Part shown: piece by piece, positions 1-6,400 of the stretch | Position numbering within the stretch: the first letter of the stretch is position 1 | How the letters are laid out: each line of letters begins with the position of its first letter | Origin: Bacillota bacterium | GTDB lineage: Bacteria > Bacillota > Sulfobacillia > RBS10-35 > JAJYVN01 | NCBI GenBank assembly: GCA_021791995.1 | Contig: JAJYVN010000097.1 | Span: 1-9,773 of the forward strand | Length of the DNA: 9,773 nt | Reading direction: 5' to 3' | Notes under the pieces: model-generated | Seen by the model: the letters and a program-made list of their open reading frames with translations, nothing else | What the model was told of the DNA's origin: nothing | The model's database searches: none | Translations under genes and position numbers: made by a program

Positions 1-1284
1 GCAGGCTCGATTGCCGTCGTCGCTGAGTCCCGTCCAAAACACGCGAGTGGAGATCCGTCCAGCCCCGATCCCAGTCTCCCGTTTGTCGTTCCCCAGGAGT
101 TCACCTCCGCCGGAGTCCAGGACGCCGTTCAGCAGGCCATCCAGACGGGAAGCGGCGCCGTCTACCTTCCGGGCGGCTCATACACCTTCAGTGGCACCGT
201 GACAGTCAACAAGCCGATTTCCATCGTCGCGGCATCGAACGCCGTCATTCATCTTGCAAGCGGGGTCGACGGTTTTCTTTTTCGCGGCTATAACGGCAAT
301 GGTCAGCAGGTGATTCTGCCGACGATGAGCGGCGGAAACCGCCAGGTGCGCCTCTCGGGCGTCTCGACGGTCAATCTCTTTGTGGGGGCGTGTCAGGCGG
401 GCGAGGTTGGCATCAGTATTGAATCTGTCGCCAAGAGCGTCAGTACGACGTCCACCTTGGACAACAACGTAGGTTTCCAGTTTATCAGCAACTGCACCTA
501 TGGGATTCAATTCACGAGCGATGCGGGTGTGATGCAGGGAAACATTGTCACCGGCAACTTCATCACCGATTGCCTGCACGCCGTGGACTTCTATCGGACG
601 ACCTCGAGCGCCGTGGTCTCAATCAACGTCGTTGATATTGCGGCGATTGATGGTGCAAAGCGCAGTGGCGCCACGGGGTTATCGATGAGCGGTGTGGCCA
701 GCGGCGCCAACACTGGTGGTAGCACGTTTTCGTTCCGGTCCTTCTTTGCTGGGTTTGATGAAACGGTGCCCTATTCCTACATCAATTTCCCTTCGACAGC
801 TGCCTCTTCCTGGAATACGATCACCGCCTGGCTTGGCTCGATGAACACGGGGACGAGTAGCCTTGACCTGATCAACTTCCCGGGGGCCGGCAACCGGTTC
901 ATCAATCAGGGCATTAAGGCCTGGCCAAGACTGGACGCAGCCCCTCTGGCTGCCGTCCCCGATAGCCCGTCCCTCAGCGCATACAGCGGCGGTCTGCCAC
1001 CGCCCGCCAACAATTTGCGGGTGTCATGCGCGGTTGGGGCCCTGACCGCCAATGCTTACCAGGACTTTTATATCTATAGCCCCCTGGTCAATGGCTACAC
1101 CGGAAACGTTCACGCCTGGGTTGTACAGGATGGGGGATACCCGTTCAGTGTAACCGCAGAGGACCAATCGGCCGTCGCGGGAACGACCTCCGCCGTTCAG
1201 CGAGGGTTGGTTCACCTGCGCCTTCGGAGCCCGATCCCAACGCAGCCCACAACAGTCATCTTGGATGTGCAAGTTGGGATGTGA
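1..1284 (+). CDS. Right-handed beta-helix (pectate-lyase-like) protein, 5' partial
   Basis: The frame is open from base 1 to the TGA at 1282-1284, giving 427 residues in the window; the true start and any signal peptide lie to the left. Residues about 38-67 hold the pattern that opens many parallel beta-helix proteins: a short helix (GVQDAVQQAI) followed by GAVYLPGGSY and the strand TFSGTVTVNKPISIVA. The next roughly 200 residues are rich in small, Asn, Val, Ile, Ser and Thr residues with repeated short strands (for example GNIVTGNFITDC), as expected for beta-helix coils. A Pro/Ser-rich linker near residues 315-335 leads to a C-terminal segment of about 90 residues (from NNLRVSCAVG to the end), which looks like a separate beta-sandwich. 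Such folds occur in secreted polysaccharide lyases, surface proteins and phage tail spikes. No catalytic residues can be assigned, so substrate and activity are unknown. It is followed by an oppositely oriented gene, so it ends its transcription unit. The fold class is fairly sure; the function is not. Confidence 0.7.
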   Translation, partial: AGSIAVVAESRPKHASGDPSSPDPSLPFVVPQEFTSAGVQDAVQQAIQTGSGAVYLPGGSYTFSGTVTVNKPISIVAASNAVIHLASGVDGFLFRGYNGNGQQVILPTMSGGNRQVRLSGVSTVNLFVGACQAGEVGISIESVAKSVSTTSTLDNNVGFQFISNCTYGIQFTSDAGVMQGNIVTGNFITDCLHAVDFYRTTSSAVVSINVVDIAAIDGAKRSGATGLSMSGVASGANTGGSTFSFRSFFAGFDETVPYSYINFPSTAASSWNTITAWLGSMNTGTSSLDLINFPGAGNRFINQGIKAWPRLDAAPLAAVPDSPSLSAYSGGLPPPANNLRVSCAVGALTANAYQDFYIYSPLVNGYTGNVHAWVVQDGGYPFSVTAEDQSAVAGTTSAVQRGLVHLRLRSPIPTQPTTVILDVQVGM

Positions 1285-1290
1285 ACCGGA

Positions 1291-1347
1291 GCCCGGCTTA
1301 GACCCGATGCAGGAAGGCATGCGAGCCGTCTAGGCGGAAAGCCGGGT
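1291..1347. repeat. Imperfect nested inverted repeat in the convergent gap
   Basis: The bases gcccggctt (1291-1299) pair with aagccgggt (1339-1347), giving nine pairs including one G-T. Inside them agac (1300-1303) can pair with gtct (1328-1331), and atgc (1307-1310) with gcat (1317-1320). The element begins seven bases after the stop of the beta-helix gene, a natural place for a terminator or 3' end structure. No T-run follows it. It may be a factor-assisted terminator, or it may be chance in G+C-rich DNA. Confidence 0.25.
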
Positions 1348-1406
1348 GAAGCCACGGCGCCGAACCCTGAGGAGATGCCAGCGGATTACCCTGCACGCAG
1401 CCGGTG

Positions 1407-1440
1407 CCATCAGGTCAACCCGAGGTGGATGACCTGATGG
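1407..1440. repeat. Perfect 11-bp inverted repeat over the stop codon of the minus-strand gene
   Basis: The arms ccatcaggtca (1407-1417) and tgacctgatgg (1430-1440) are perfect reverse complements around a 12-base loop. The left arm ends with the stop codon (tca at 1415-1417 on the plus strand) of the minus-strand membrane protein gene, so the structure includes its last codons. No T-run follows in either direction, so it is not a textbook intrinsic terminator. It lies in a convergent gap and could serve both genes as a transcription end, an mRNA-stabilising hairpin or a protein-binding palindrome. Confidence 0.4.
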
Positions 1441-2098
1441 ACGGTGATGTATTGACTTGCAACGCGCAACTCTGAACCACGGAGACGGTGATGGGCTCTT
1501 GCTTGTTGGCCGCATACAGGCAGTTGATGACCGCCTGGAGGGTAGCTCCGCAGGCGGAAAAGCCGCTCTCGCAACCGACTTGCCATTGGTCGCTGTTCAT
1601 CCCGGAAGCACACATTCCCGAGACGTTTGGCACAGCGACCCCTTGGGTCAATGGACACGTGCCGGGCGCAACGCTGGATGCGGCCGTGGGCGAGGTGACG
1701 ACACTTTGGGCCGGGGAGCTCGCCGGCTTTTTGGTGGTTATGTGCGCAGACGACGTGTTGGGCACGCTGGTGGTCGAAGCGGCAGGGGCGCCATGGGTTG
1801 AAGCGGTGGGAACCGAAGGGGTGGGCGCTTCCGACCGTGGCCGATGCAGCGTGAGAATGACCGCCAGAACGACGACGACCGCCAAGCCACCGCCGAGCAG
1901 ATACCACGTGTTCGTCCGCCGACGGACCAGGTTTACGCGTAACGGTGGTTCTTTAGCCGAGACGTCCTCGAAGGGTTCGCGGTCTTCATCGGTGTCCTCT
2001 TCGACTTCCTCCGTGAACCAGTCGCGCAACCACCGGAGAACCCTTGGCTGCTGCGGCTCGTCGCTCGATGGTATGTTGTTGCGGTGTTTGTTGGCCAC
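1415..2098 (-). CDS. Single-pass membrane protein with Ser/Thr-rich stalk and six-cysteine outer domain
   Basis: Not recognised as a named family. Numbered from the GTG at 2098, the 227-residue product has a hydrophilic N-terminus with a strongly acidic stretch (about residues 30-45, EEVEEDTDEDREPFED), then RRR at 59-61 and one hydrophobic segment at about 66-84 (YLLGGGLAVVVVLAVILTL). A Ser/Thr/Pro/Ala-rich linker follows at about 88-147. The C-terminal domain has six cysteines at 148, 163, 176, 183, 193 and 211. The positive residues before the membrane segment predict an inside N-terminus and an outside C-terminus, where the cysteines could form three disulfides. The GTG start is chosen because a G-rich site (GGGGGGA) lies 7-8 bases upstream. 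An ATG at 2164 would add 22 residues, but it has no binding site and sits inside the metE-side hairpin. A domain sensing or binding something at the cell surface is possible; an anti-sigma-like role is a guess. The opposite-strand open frame over this region looks like a shadow. Confidence 0.65.
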   Translation of the reverse strand: MANKHRNNIPSSDEPQQPRVLRWLRDWFTEEVEEDTDEDREPFEDVSAKEPPLRVNLVRRRTNTWYLLGGGLAVVVVLAVILTLHRPRSEAPTPSVPTASTHGAPAASTTSVPNTSSAHITTKKPASSPAQSVVTSPTAASSVAPGTCPLTQGVAVPNVSGMCASGMNSDQWQVGCESGFSACGATLQAVINCLYAANKQEPITVSVVQSCALQVNTSPSIRSSTSG

Positions 2099-2162
2099 CC
2101 CATCGTCCCCCCGAACCAGCCTCAGTCGTGTTTGCGGGAGTGCACGCCTTGGATCGGAATCC

Positions 2163-2192
2163 ATACGGGCGAGGTCGCGTCCTCGCCCGTAT
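2163..2192 (-). terminator. 12-bp hairpin just downstream of metE
   Basis: The arms atacgggcgagg (2163-2174) and cctcgcccgtat (2181-2192) are perfect complements with a six-base loop, five bases past the metE stop codon. Position and strength suit a transcription terminator or 3' stabilising hairpin. No T-run follows in the metE direction, so a canonical Rho-independent terminator is not shown. The hairpin also contains the possible ATG at 2164 of the next gene, which argues against that start. Confidence 0.5.
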
Positions 2193-2197
2193 TATCG

Positions 2198-4513
2198 TTA
2201 CTTCGCGATTTCTTGACGCACGGCTTGTGCTGCGGCGACCATGTGTCGCAACGAGGGTACCGTCTCGTCCCACCCGCGTGTCTTCAAACCGCAGTCCGGG
2301 TTCACCCACAGCTGCCAAGGCTCGAGGACCTCCAGGGCCTGGTGGAGGCGCTCGGCCATCTCATCGGTCGACGGTACGCGCGGGGAATGGATGTCGTAGA
2401 CGCCGGGTCCAATCGCCTTGTCGTAACGATGCTGTTCAAACGCCCGGAGGAGTTCCTGGTCGGAACGGGAGTTTTCGATCGAAATGACGTCGGCATCCAG
2501 AGCCGAGATGGCCTCCATGATATCGTTGAATTCCGAGTAGCACATGTGGGTGTGGATCTGTGTGGTCGGTTGTGCCACTGCCGAGGCGAGGCGGAACGCG
2601 TCCACGGCCCATTTCAGGTAGGAGGCCCAGTCGGCACGGCGTAGCGGCAGTCCCTCGCGCAAGGCCGGCTCGTCAATTTGAATCACGCGGATTCCCGCCG
2701 CCTCCAGGTCCGCCACCTCGTCGGCGATGCCGAGAGCGATTTCAAAGCAACTCTTGGATCGTGCCTGGTCGTCCCGCACAAAGGACCACTGCAGGATAGT
2801 AACCGGTCCCGTGAGCATCCCTTTGACCGGCTTCGGTGTGAGCGACTGGGCATATTGGATCCAGCGTACCGTCATGGAGCGGGGCCGCCATACCGTGCCA
2901 TAGAGAATCGGTGGTTTGACATAGCGGCTGCCGTAGGACTGCACCCAACCGTGCTCGGTAAAGGAGAACCCTTCCAACTGCTCGCCGAAGTATTCGACCA
3001 TGTCGTTGCGCTCGAACTCCCCATGCACGAGAACGTCTAGGCCTAACTCCTCCTGCAAGCGGATGGTGCGGGCGATTTCCGATTCGACGCCGGCCTCATA
3101 CTGCGCATCGCTGATCTCTCCGCCGCGCCAGTGTGCGCGCAGTCGGCGGACCTCCTCCGTCTGGGGAAAGGAACCAATGGTGGTCGTCGGGAGCGCTGGC
3201 AGCGGCAGGCGATCCGCCTGCACCTTCTGGCGCTCCGCAAAGGGCGCTGGTCGTTGGAAGGAAGCTGCGTTCAGTGTCTCAAGGCGCCGTTCGACGGCGG
3301 GTGCATGCGTCCGTGGTGAGTTTTGGCGGTCCGCGATGGCCTGAGCATTGGCCTCCAACGCCGTTTGCACACGTGCGCGTCCCTCGTTCAGGGCGCGTGC
3401 AAGGGTGACGACCTCGCCGAGCTTCTGTTCAGCAAAGGCCAGCCAACGATAGAGTTGTGGGTCGGAGCGCCGAAGTCCCCGTTCTTGGGCGAGATCGATC
3501 GGAACGTGCAGCAGGGAGCAGGAGGGGGAGAGCATGAGCCGGTCCGGTCCGACCATGTCGGCCAAGCGCTCGGAAAGCTCTATGCGCTGGGCCATGTCGG
3601 TGATCCAGACATTCCGTCCGTCCACGACACCAGCGATCAGTGTCTTGTCTCTTGGAAGTCCATGACGTTCCAGGAGGGTGCGGTTCTCTGGCCCGCGCAC
3701 GAAATCGAGCGCTAGACCCTGGACCGGTAGCGATGCAACGGCGGGAAAAGCAGAGCCGAGGTCCCCGAAGTATGTGGCGATGGCCAGGTTGGCCGACCCG
3801 CGCACGGCGTTGAGTCGGCTGTATGCGAGGTGGAGGGCCTGCAATTCCTCGGTGCTGCGGTCCTGCACCAGACACGGTTCGTCGAATTGGATCCAGAGAG
3901 CGCCGGCTCCGGCGAGACGGCGTACCACCTCGACGTAGACCTCCAGCGCGGGCTCCAGTAAGTCCCGCCATGGAACCAGTGCGGATTCTTTGGCCTTGCC
4001 GAGGAGCAAAAAGCTCAGTGGGCCCAGAAGAACGGGCTTTGCCGGAAGGCCGAGCGCGTGCGCCTCGGCAAGGGCTGCAAATGGCTTGTCCGATGCCAGA
4101 CGAAAGGATTGCCCACCCACGAATTCGGGGACGATGTAGTGGTAGTTGGTGTCAAACCACTTCGTCATCTCCATGGCTACCACGTCTTGTCCCTTGCTCT
4201 GCGCCCCGCGCGCCATGGCGAAGTATGTGTCGAGGTCCACATTCCCCGTGCGCGGCTCCCAGTTGTATCGGTCGGGTACGGCCCCGAGCAGGGTCGTTGT
4301 ATCGAGAACATGGTCATAGAGGGAGAAGTCGTTAACCGGAACCAGGTCGATGCCCAGTTCGTGTTGACGTTGCAGGACCTGGCGACGCAGTTCGGCTGCG
4401 GATGCCAGGAGATCAGCCGGAGAACTCTGCCCCTTCCAGTACGATTCGAGGGCGCGTTTCAACTCGCGTCGGCGACCGATGCGGGGGAAGCCGAGGTTAG
4501 TGGTCTTGACCAT
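2198..4513 (-). CDS. metE: Cobalamin-independent methionine synthase (5-methyltetrahydropteroyltriglutamate--homocysteine methyltransferase)
   Basis: MetE transfers the methyl group of 5-methyltetrahydrofolate (polyglutamate form) to homocysteine, the last step of methionine synthesis, in the cytoplasm and without vitamin B12. The product is 771 residues, close to the 753 of Escherichia coli. It begins with the family hallmark NLGFPRIGRRRELK. The N-terminal barrel contains KWFDTNYHYIVPEF, and the C-terminal barrel begins around LPTTTIGSFPQTEEVR. The zinc ligands are His656 and Cys658 (in HMCYSEF), Glu680 (in SIENSRS) and Cys741 (in NPDCGLKTR). The catalytic His is His709 (in YDIHSPRVPS). Each lies exactly 15 positions after its E. 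coli counterpart (641, 643, 665, 726, 694), so the enzyme should be active. The ATG at 4513 is chosen because AAGGAGG lies nine bases upstream and homology starts there; the frame stays open further upstream but without family sequence. It is probably monocistronic: a hairpin follows, and the upstream gene is divergent. Confidence 0.97.
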   Translation of the reverse strand: MVKTTNLGFPRIGRRRELKRALESYWKGQSSPADLLASAAELRRQVLQRQHELGIDLVPVNDFSLYDHVLDTTTLLGAVPDRYNWEPRTGNVDLDTYFAMARGAQSKGQDVVAMEMTKWFDTNYHYIVPEFVGGQSFRLASDKPFAALAEAHALGLPAKPVLLGPLSFLLLGKAKESALVPWRDLLEPALEVYVEVVRRLAGAGALWIQFDEPCLVQDRSTEELQALHLAYSRLNAVRGSANLAIATYFGDLGSAFPAVASLPVQGLALDFVRGPENRTLLERHGLPRDKTLIAGVVDGRNVWITDMAQRIELSERLADMVGPDRLMLSPSCSLLHVPIDLAQERGLRRSDPQLYRWLAFAEQKLGEVVTLARALNEGRARVQTALEANAQAIADRQNSPRTHAPAVERRLETLNAASFQRPAPFAERQKVQADRLPLPALPTTTIGSFPQTEEVRRLRAHWRGGEISDAQYEAGVESEIARTIRLQEELGLDVLVHGEFERNDMVEYFGEQLEGFSFTEHGWVQSYGSRYVKPPILYGTVWRPRSMTVRWIQYAQSLTPKPVKGMLTGPVTILQWSFVRDDQARSKSCFEIALGIADEVADLEAAGIRVIQIDEPALREGLPLRRADWASYLKWAVDAFRLASAVAQPTTQIHTHMCYSEFNDIMEAISALDADVISIENSRSDQELLRAFEQHRYDKAIGPGVYDIHSPRVPSTDEMAERLHQALEVLEPWQLWVNPDCGLKTRGWDETVPSLRHMVAAAQAVRQEIAK

Positions 4514-4522
4514 GGCGGGAAT

Positions 4523-4529
4523 CCTCCTT
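4523..4529 (-). promoter_or_regulatory. Ribosome binding site of metE
   Basis: On the minus strand AAGGAGG is followed by nine bases and the ATG at 4513-4511. This near-perfect anti-16S match decides the metE start against the longer open frame that extends to 4786. Confidence 0.85.
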
Positions 4530-4574
4530 ATTTCGGGGCAGGCCGAGGATCGACGCGGTAAGACCGGCGCCTCG

Positions 4575-4587
4575 ACAGATATTCTGT
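4575..4587. promoter_or_regulatory. 13-bp palindrome, candidate operator of metE
   Basis: The sequence acaga-tat-tctgt has perfect five-base arms around a three-base centre. It lies immediately downstream of the proposed metE -10 box and should cover the transcription start, the usual place for a repressor site. An eight-base perfect palindrome, taccggta (4592-4599), is next to it and overlaps the -10 box. The site does not obviously match the E. coli MetJ box (AGACGTCT) or the MetR pattern (TGAA-N5-TTCA). The regulator is unknown and the role is inferred from position and symmetry. Confidence 0.4.
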
Positions 4588-4616
4588 ATTCTACCGGTAA
4601 CGCGGGGATTTGTGGA
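4588..4616 (-). promoter_or_regulatory. Candidate sigma-70-type promoter of metE
   Basis: Read on the minus strand, TCCACA (4616-4611, four of six matches to TTGACA) is separated by 17 bases from TAGAAT (4593-4588, five of six matches to TATAAT). A start near 4581 would give a metE leader of about 68 bases. That is too short for a typical cobalamin riboswitch, and no SAM-riboswitch-like pairing was seen. The call rests on sequence resemblance only. Confidence 0.4.
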
Positions 4617-4680
4617 TACGCCCGCACTTTCCCTTGGCAATGTGGTACCTTAACATCGCGAAAGGAAGAGAGGGCAGGCC

Positions 4681-5022
4681 GTGCAGAGCGACGAGGAGAA
4701 GTACGTAGCCCAGTTGACGAAGGGGATGGAAGGGGTGCCGATGGAGCCTTCGCCCGACCCTGTGCCCCCACTGCCGCCTTCGACATGGGGATCGGCTGTG
4801 GGCATTGGCCTGGGATTGCTCGCCCTCGTCGTCATCGGGGCCCTGTGGTTTGGTCTCTGGGCGCAGCACTGGTTCTATCCCATGCTGTACGAGGTGACTG
4901 AGGGGCTCTTGGCGCTCGGCGTGGTTCTTGGTTTGGTTCTGCTCTTCCTTCTTATACGCAGCAATAAGACGCAACCTGCGCATTCGGAACCCACCGATCC
5001 TGCATCCCCGTCGGCTCCTTGA
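4681..5022 (+). CDS. Small protein with two membrane segments, unrecognised
   Basis: The 113-residue product has a hydrophilic start (QSDEEKYVAQLTKGMEG), a proline-rich stretch at about 23-33, hydrophobic segments at about 38-60 (SAVGIGLGLLALVVIGALWF and on) and 74-92 (EGLLALGVVLGLVLLFLLI), and a polar Pro/Ser-rich tail. The aromatic-rich loop between the segments (HWFYPMLY) should face outward. Arg93 and Lys96 after the second segment suggest that both ends are inside. The GTG at 4681 is chosen because the purine-rich ggaagagaggg lies a suitable distance upstream and a membrane hairpin with clean boundaries results. It diverges from metE and precedes glcE by 107 bases on the same strand, so it could be the first gene of the glycolate oxidase transcript, although no shared role is evident. 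No family is recognised. It is more likely real than not, given its hydrophobicity pattern and placement. Confidence 0.65.
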   Translation: MQSDEEKYVAQLTKGMEGVPMEPSPDPVPPLPPSTWGSAVGIGLGLLALVVIGALWFGLWAQHWFYPMLYEVTEGLLALGVVLGLVLLFLLIRSNKTQPAHSEPTDPASPSAP

Positions 5023-5129
5023 TGGTTGCACGCCGGTTGGGCCGCGTTGCCGGGCATCGGCCGCGTGGGGCTCGGCTCTGCCGTCAAGTACTCCCCTTCC
5101 TGCGCGACGTGGTGTAGTCTGAGCACACG

Positions 5130-6398
5130 TTGGGGGGGGTTGGGACGGTCGAGGAATTGGGTGCGTTGCGGGATGCGATCGAACATGCGGGGATTTCGGT
5201 GAAGGTCGTAGCCTCCACCCCAGGACAAACGGTGGGTGGCGTGGTGCCAGCGGCAATCGTACGACCCGCCGACATGGATGCGCTTGTAGGTTTGGTGAGT
5301 ATTGCTCGCCGTATGGGGCTCGGATTGATCGCGCGCGGCAGTGGAAGCCAGGATGGGTGGGGCGGACCGATTCGCCTCCCGGCGGTTGTGGTCGATCTAC
5401 AGGCGTTCCGTGGCATTATCTCTTACCAACCGGGGGATCTCACGGTTCGGGTTCGGGCGGGCACCCCCGTCGGATTCTTAAATACTTCACTGGCCGCGCA
5501 TGGGCAGACGCTGGCTCTTCCAACCTTCGGGTCGGCTACGGTCGGCGGGTGCGTGGTGGGTGACCGAGGGGGATTTCGTGGGAGCGGCGGGATCCGTGAC
5601 CTTGTGCTGGGCCTTTCGCTGGTGGATGGTGCGGGACGGGCGTTCAAAACGGGCGGTAATGTAGTCAAAAACGTCAGCGGCCTGGATATTGGTAAGCTCC
5701 TGATCGGTAGTTTTGGAACGCTTGGATTCGTGACGGAGGTGGCCTGCAGGGTTCGGCCCGTTCCCGCGCGGACCGCGATTTCTGCCGCACGGTGGCCGGA
5801 TCGTGTCCAGGCGCTTGCGGCCATGCGGCTGGTGGAGGATGCGGGGCTCCTCCCCGCAGCGGCGGCCATGGTCCAAGAGGATGGATGGTGTGCGACCCTC
5901 CTTCAATGGGAGGGGAATGCGGCAGAGGTGGAGCACCAGAGTACACGGGTGCGGGAGTTATGGTCTGCGGGAGAGCGTGTGGAGGATCCAGTCGCTGGCG
6001 GGCGGTTGCGCGCCGCAGAGGCGGCCGATGTCCAGCGGGGAGGGGTTCGTGTCCGTTGCCAGGTGGACGGGGATGCGCTCTCGGTCGCCTGGCGTGGGGA
6101 AGCATTGGCTGGTCGGCCGCAGGCGGTGGTCTGGCCGCTTGCGGCGACGCTCTTTTGGTCGTGGCCGGACCTCGATGATACGATGGAAGCGGTTACGGTG
6201 TTGCGATCCGCTGTCCAGCAGGCCGAGGAGGTTGGGGGGCTTGTGACGGTGATCGATGCCCCAAAAGGGGTAGTGCAGGCTGCAGAGATCTCCCCGTGGG
6301 GCAACCCGGGGCCGCTCGCTGGCCTGTATCGGCGGATGAAGTCCGCATTTGACCCCGATGGTATCTTGTCGCCGGGTCGGTTCATAGGGGAGGGTTGA
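5130..6398 (+). CDS. glcE: Glycolate oxidase subunit GlcE, FAD-binding
   Basis: GlcE is the smaller FAD-binding subunit of membrane-associated glycolate oxidase (GlcDEF), which oxidises glycolate to glyoxylate and feeds electrons to quinones. Counted from the TTG at 5130 (422 residues), the FAD-binding type 4 (PCMH) fold is seen in PAAIVRPADMDAL (40-52), LGLIARGSGSQDGWG (64-78), RAGTPVGFLN (109-118), ATVGG (136-140), IRDLVLGLSLVDG (155-167) and GGNVVKNVSGLDIGKLLIGSFGTLG (175-199). The C-terminus has the usual MKSAFDPDGILSPGRF. The protein is longer than E. coli GlcE (350) because of an N-terminal extension of about 40 residues, seen in many other GlcE proteins, and a longer C-terminal half. 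The start is uncertain: TTG at 5130 has no clear ribosome site and is followed by eight Gs, while TTG at 5157 or 5166 and GTG at 5199 are alternatives. A TAG at 5115 closes the frame upstream. The 107 bases before it hold no clear promoter or terminator. glcF follows at once. Confidence 0.88.
   Translation: MGGVGTVEELGALRDAIEHAGISVKVVASTPGQTVGGVVPAAIVRPADMDALVGLVSIARRMGLGLIARGSGSQDGWGGPIRLPAVVVDLQAFRGIISYQPGDLTVRVRAGTPVGFLNTSLAAHGQTLALPTFGSATVGGCVVGDRGGFRGSGGIRDLVLGLSLVDGAGRAFKTGGNVVKNVSGLDIGKLLIGSFGTLGFVTEVACRVRPVPARTAISAARWPDRVQALAAMRLVEDAGLLPAAAAMVQEDGWCATLLQWEGNAAEVEHQSTRVRELWSAGERVEDPVAGGRLRAAEAADVQRGGVRVRCQVDGDALSVAWRGEALAGRPQAVVWPLAATLFWSWPDLDDTMEAVTVLRSAVQQAEEVGGLVTVIDAPKGVVQAAEISPWGNPGPLAGLYRRMKSAFDPDGILSPGRFIGEG
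6389..6393 (+). promoter_or_regulatory. Ribosome binding site that decides the glcF start
   Basis: GGAGG, within the last codons of glcE, is followed by seven bases and the GTG at 6401. The in-frame TTG at 6395, which would overlap the glcE stop, is only one base from this site, so GTG 6401 is the better start. Confidence 0.7.
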
Positions 6399-6400
6399 AG

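Noticed and set aside
1..1284. Prophage remnant suggested by the tail-spike-like beta-helix protein
   Set aside because: No integrase, capsid, tail, lysis gene or attachment site appears in the window, and the neighbours are cellular genes.
1488..2216. Long plus-strand open frame of 242 codons opposite the membrane protein gene
   Set aside because: Its translation is low in order, rich in Arg, Ser and Thr in a patchy way and lacks domains. The minus-strand frame has a clear membrane segment, stalk and cysteine domain.
4514..4580. Riboswitch in the metE leader
   Set aside because: The predicted leader is only about 68 bases, with no recognisable cobalamin or SAM aptamer pairing.
4634..4656. 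Sigma-54-like element or -10 box (TTGGCA, TAACAT) ahead of the small membrane protein gene
   Set aside because: The GC dinucleotide expected at -12 is missing, and the alternative sigma-70 pairing has poor -35 matches and spacing.
4514..4786. N-terminal extension of MetE by 91 residues
   Set aside because: The extra residues are Pro/Arg/Ser-rich and unlike MetE. A near-perfect ribosome site precedes the ATG at 4513, where family homology begins, and the extension would overlap the divergent gene.
5040..5070. Short direct repeat of ggccgcgt upstream of glcE
   Set aside because: Two copies of an eight-base G+C-rich word in a G+C-rich gap are expected by chance and show no further structure.
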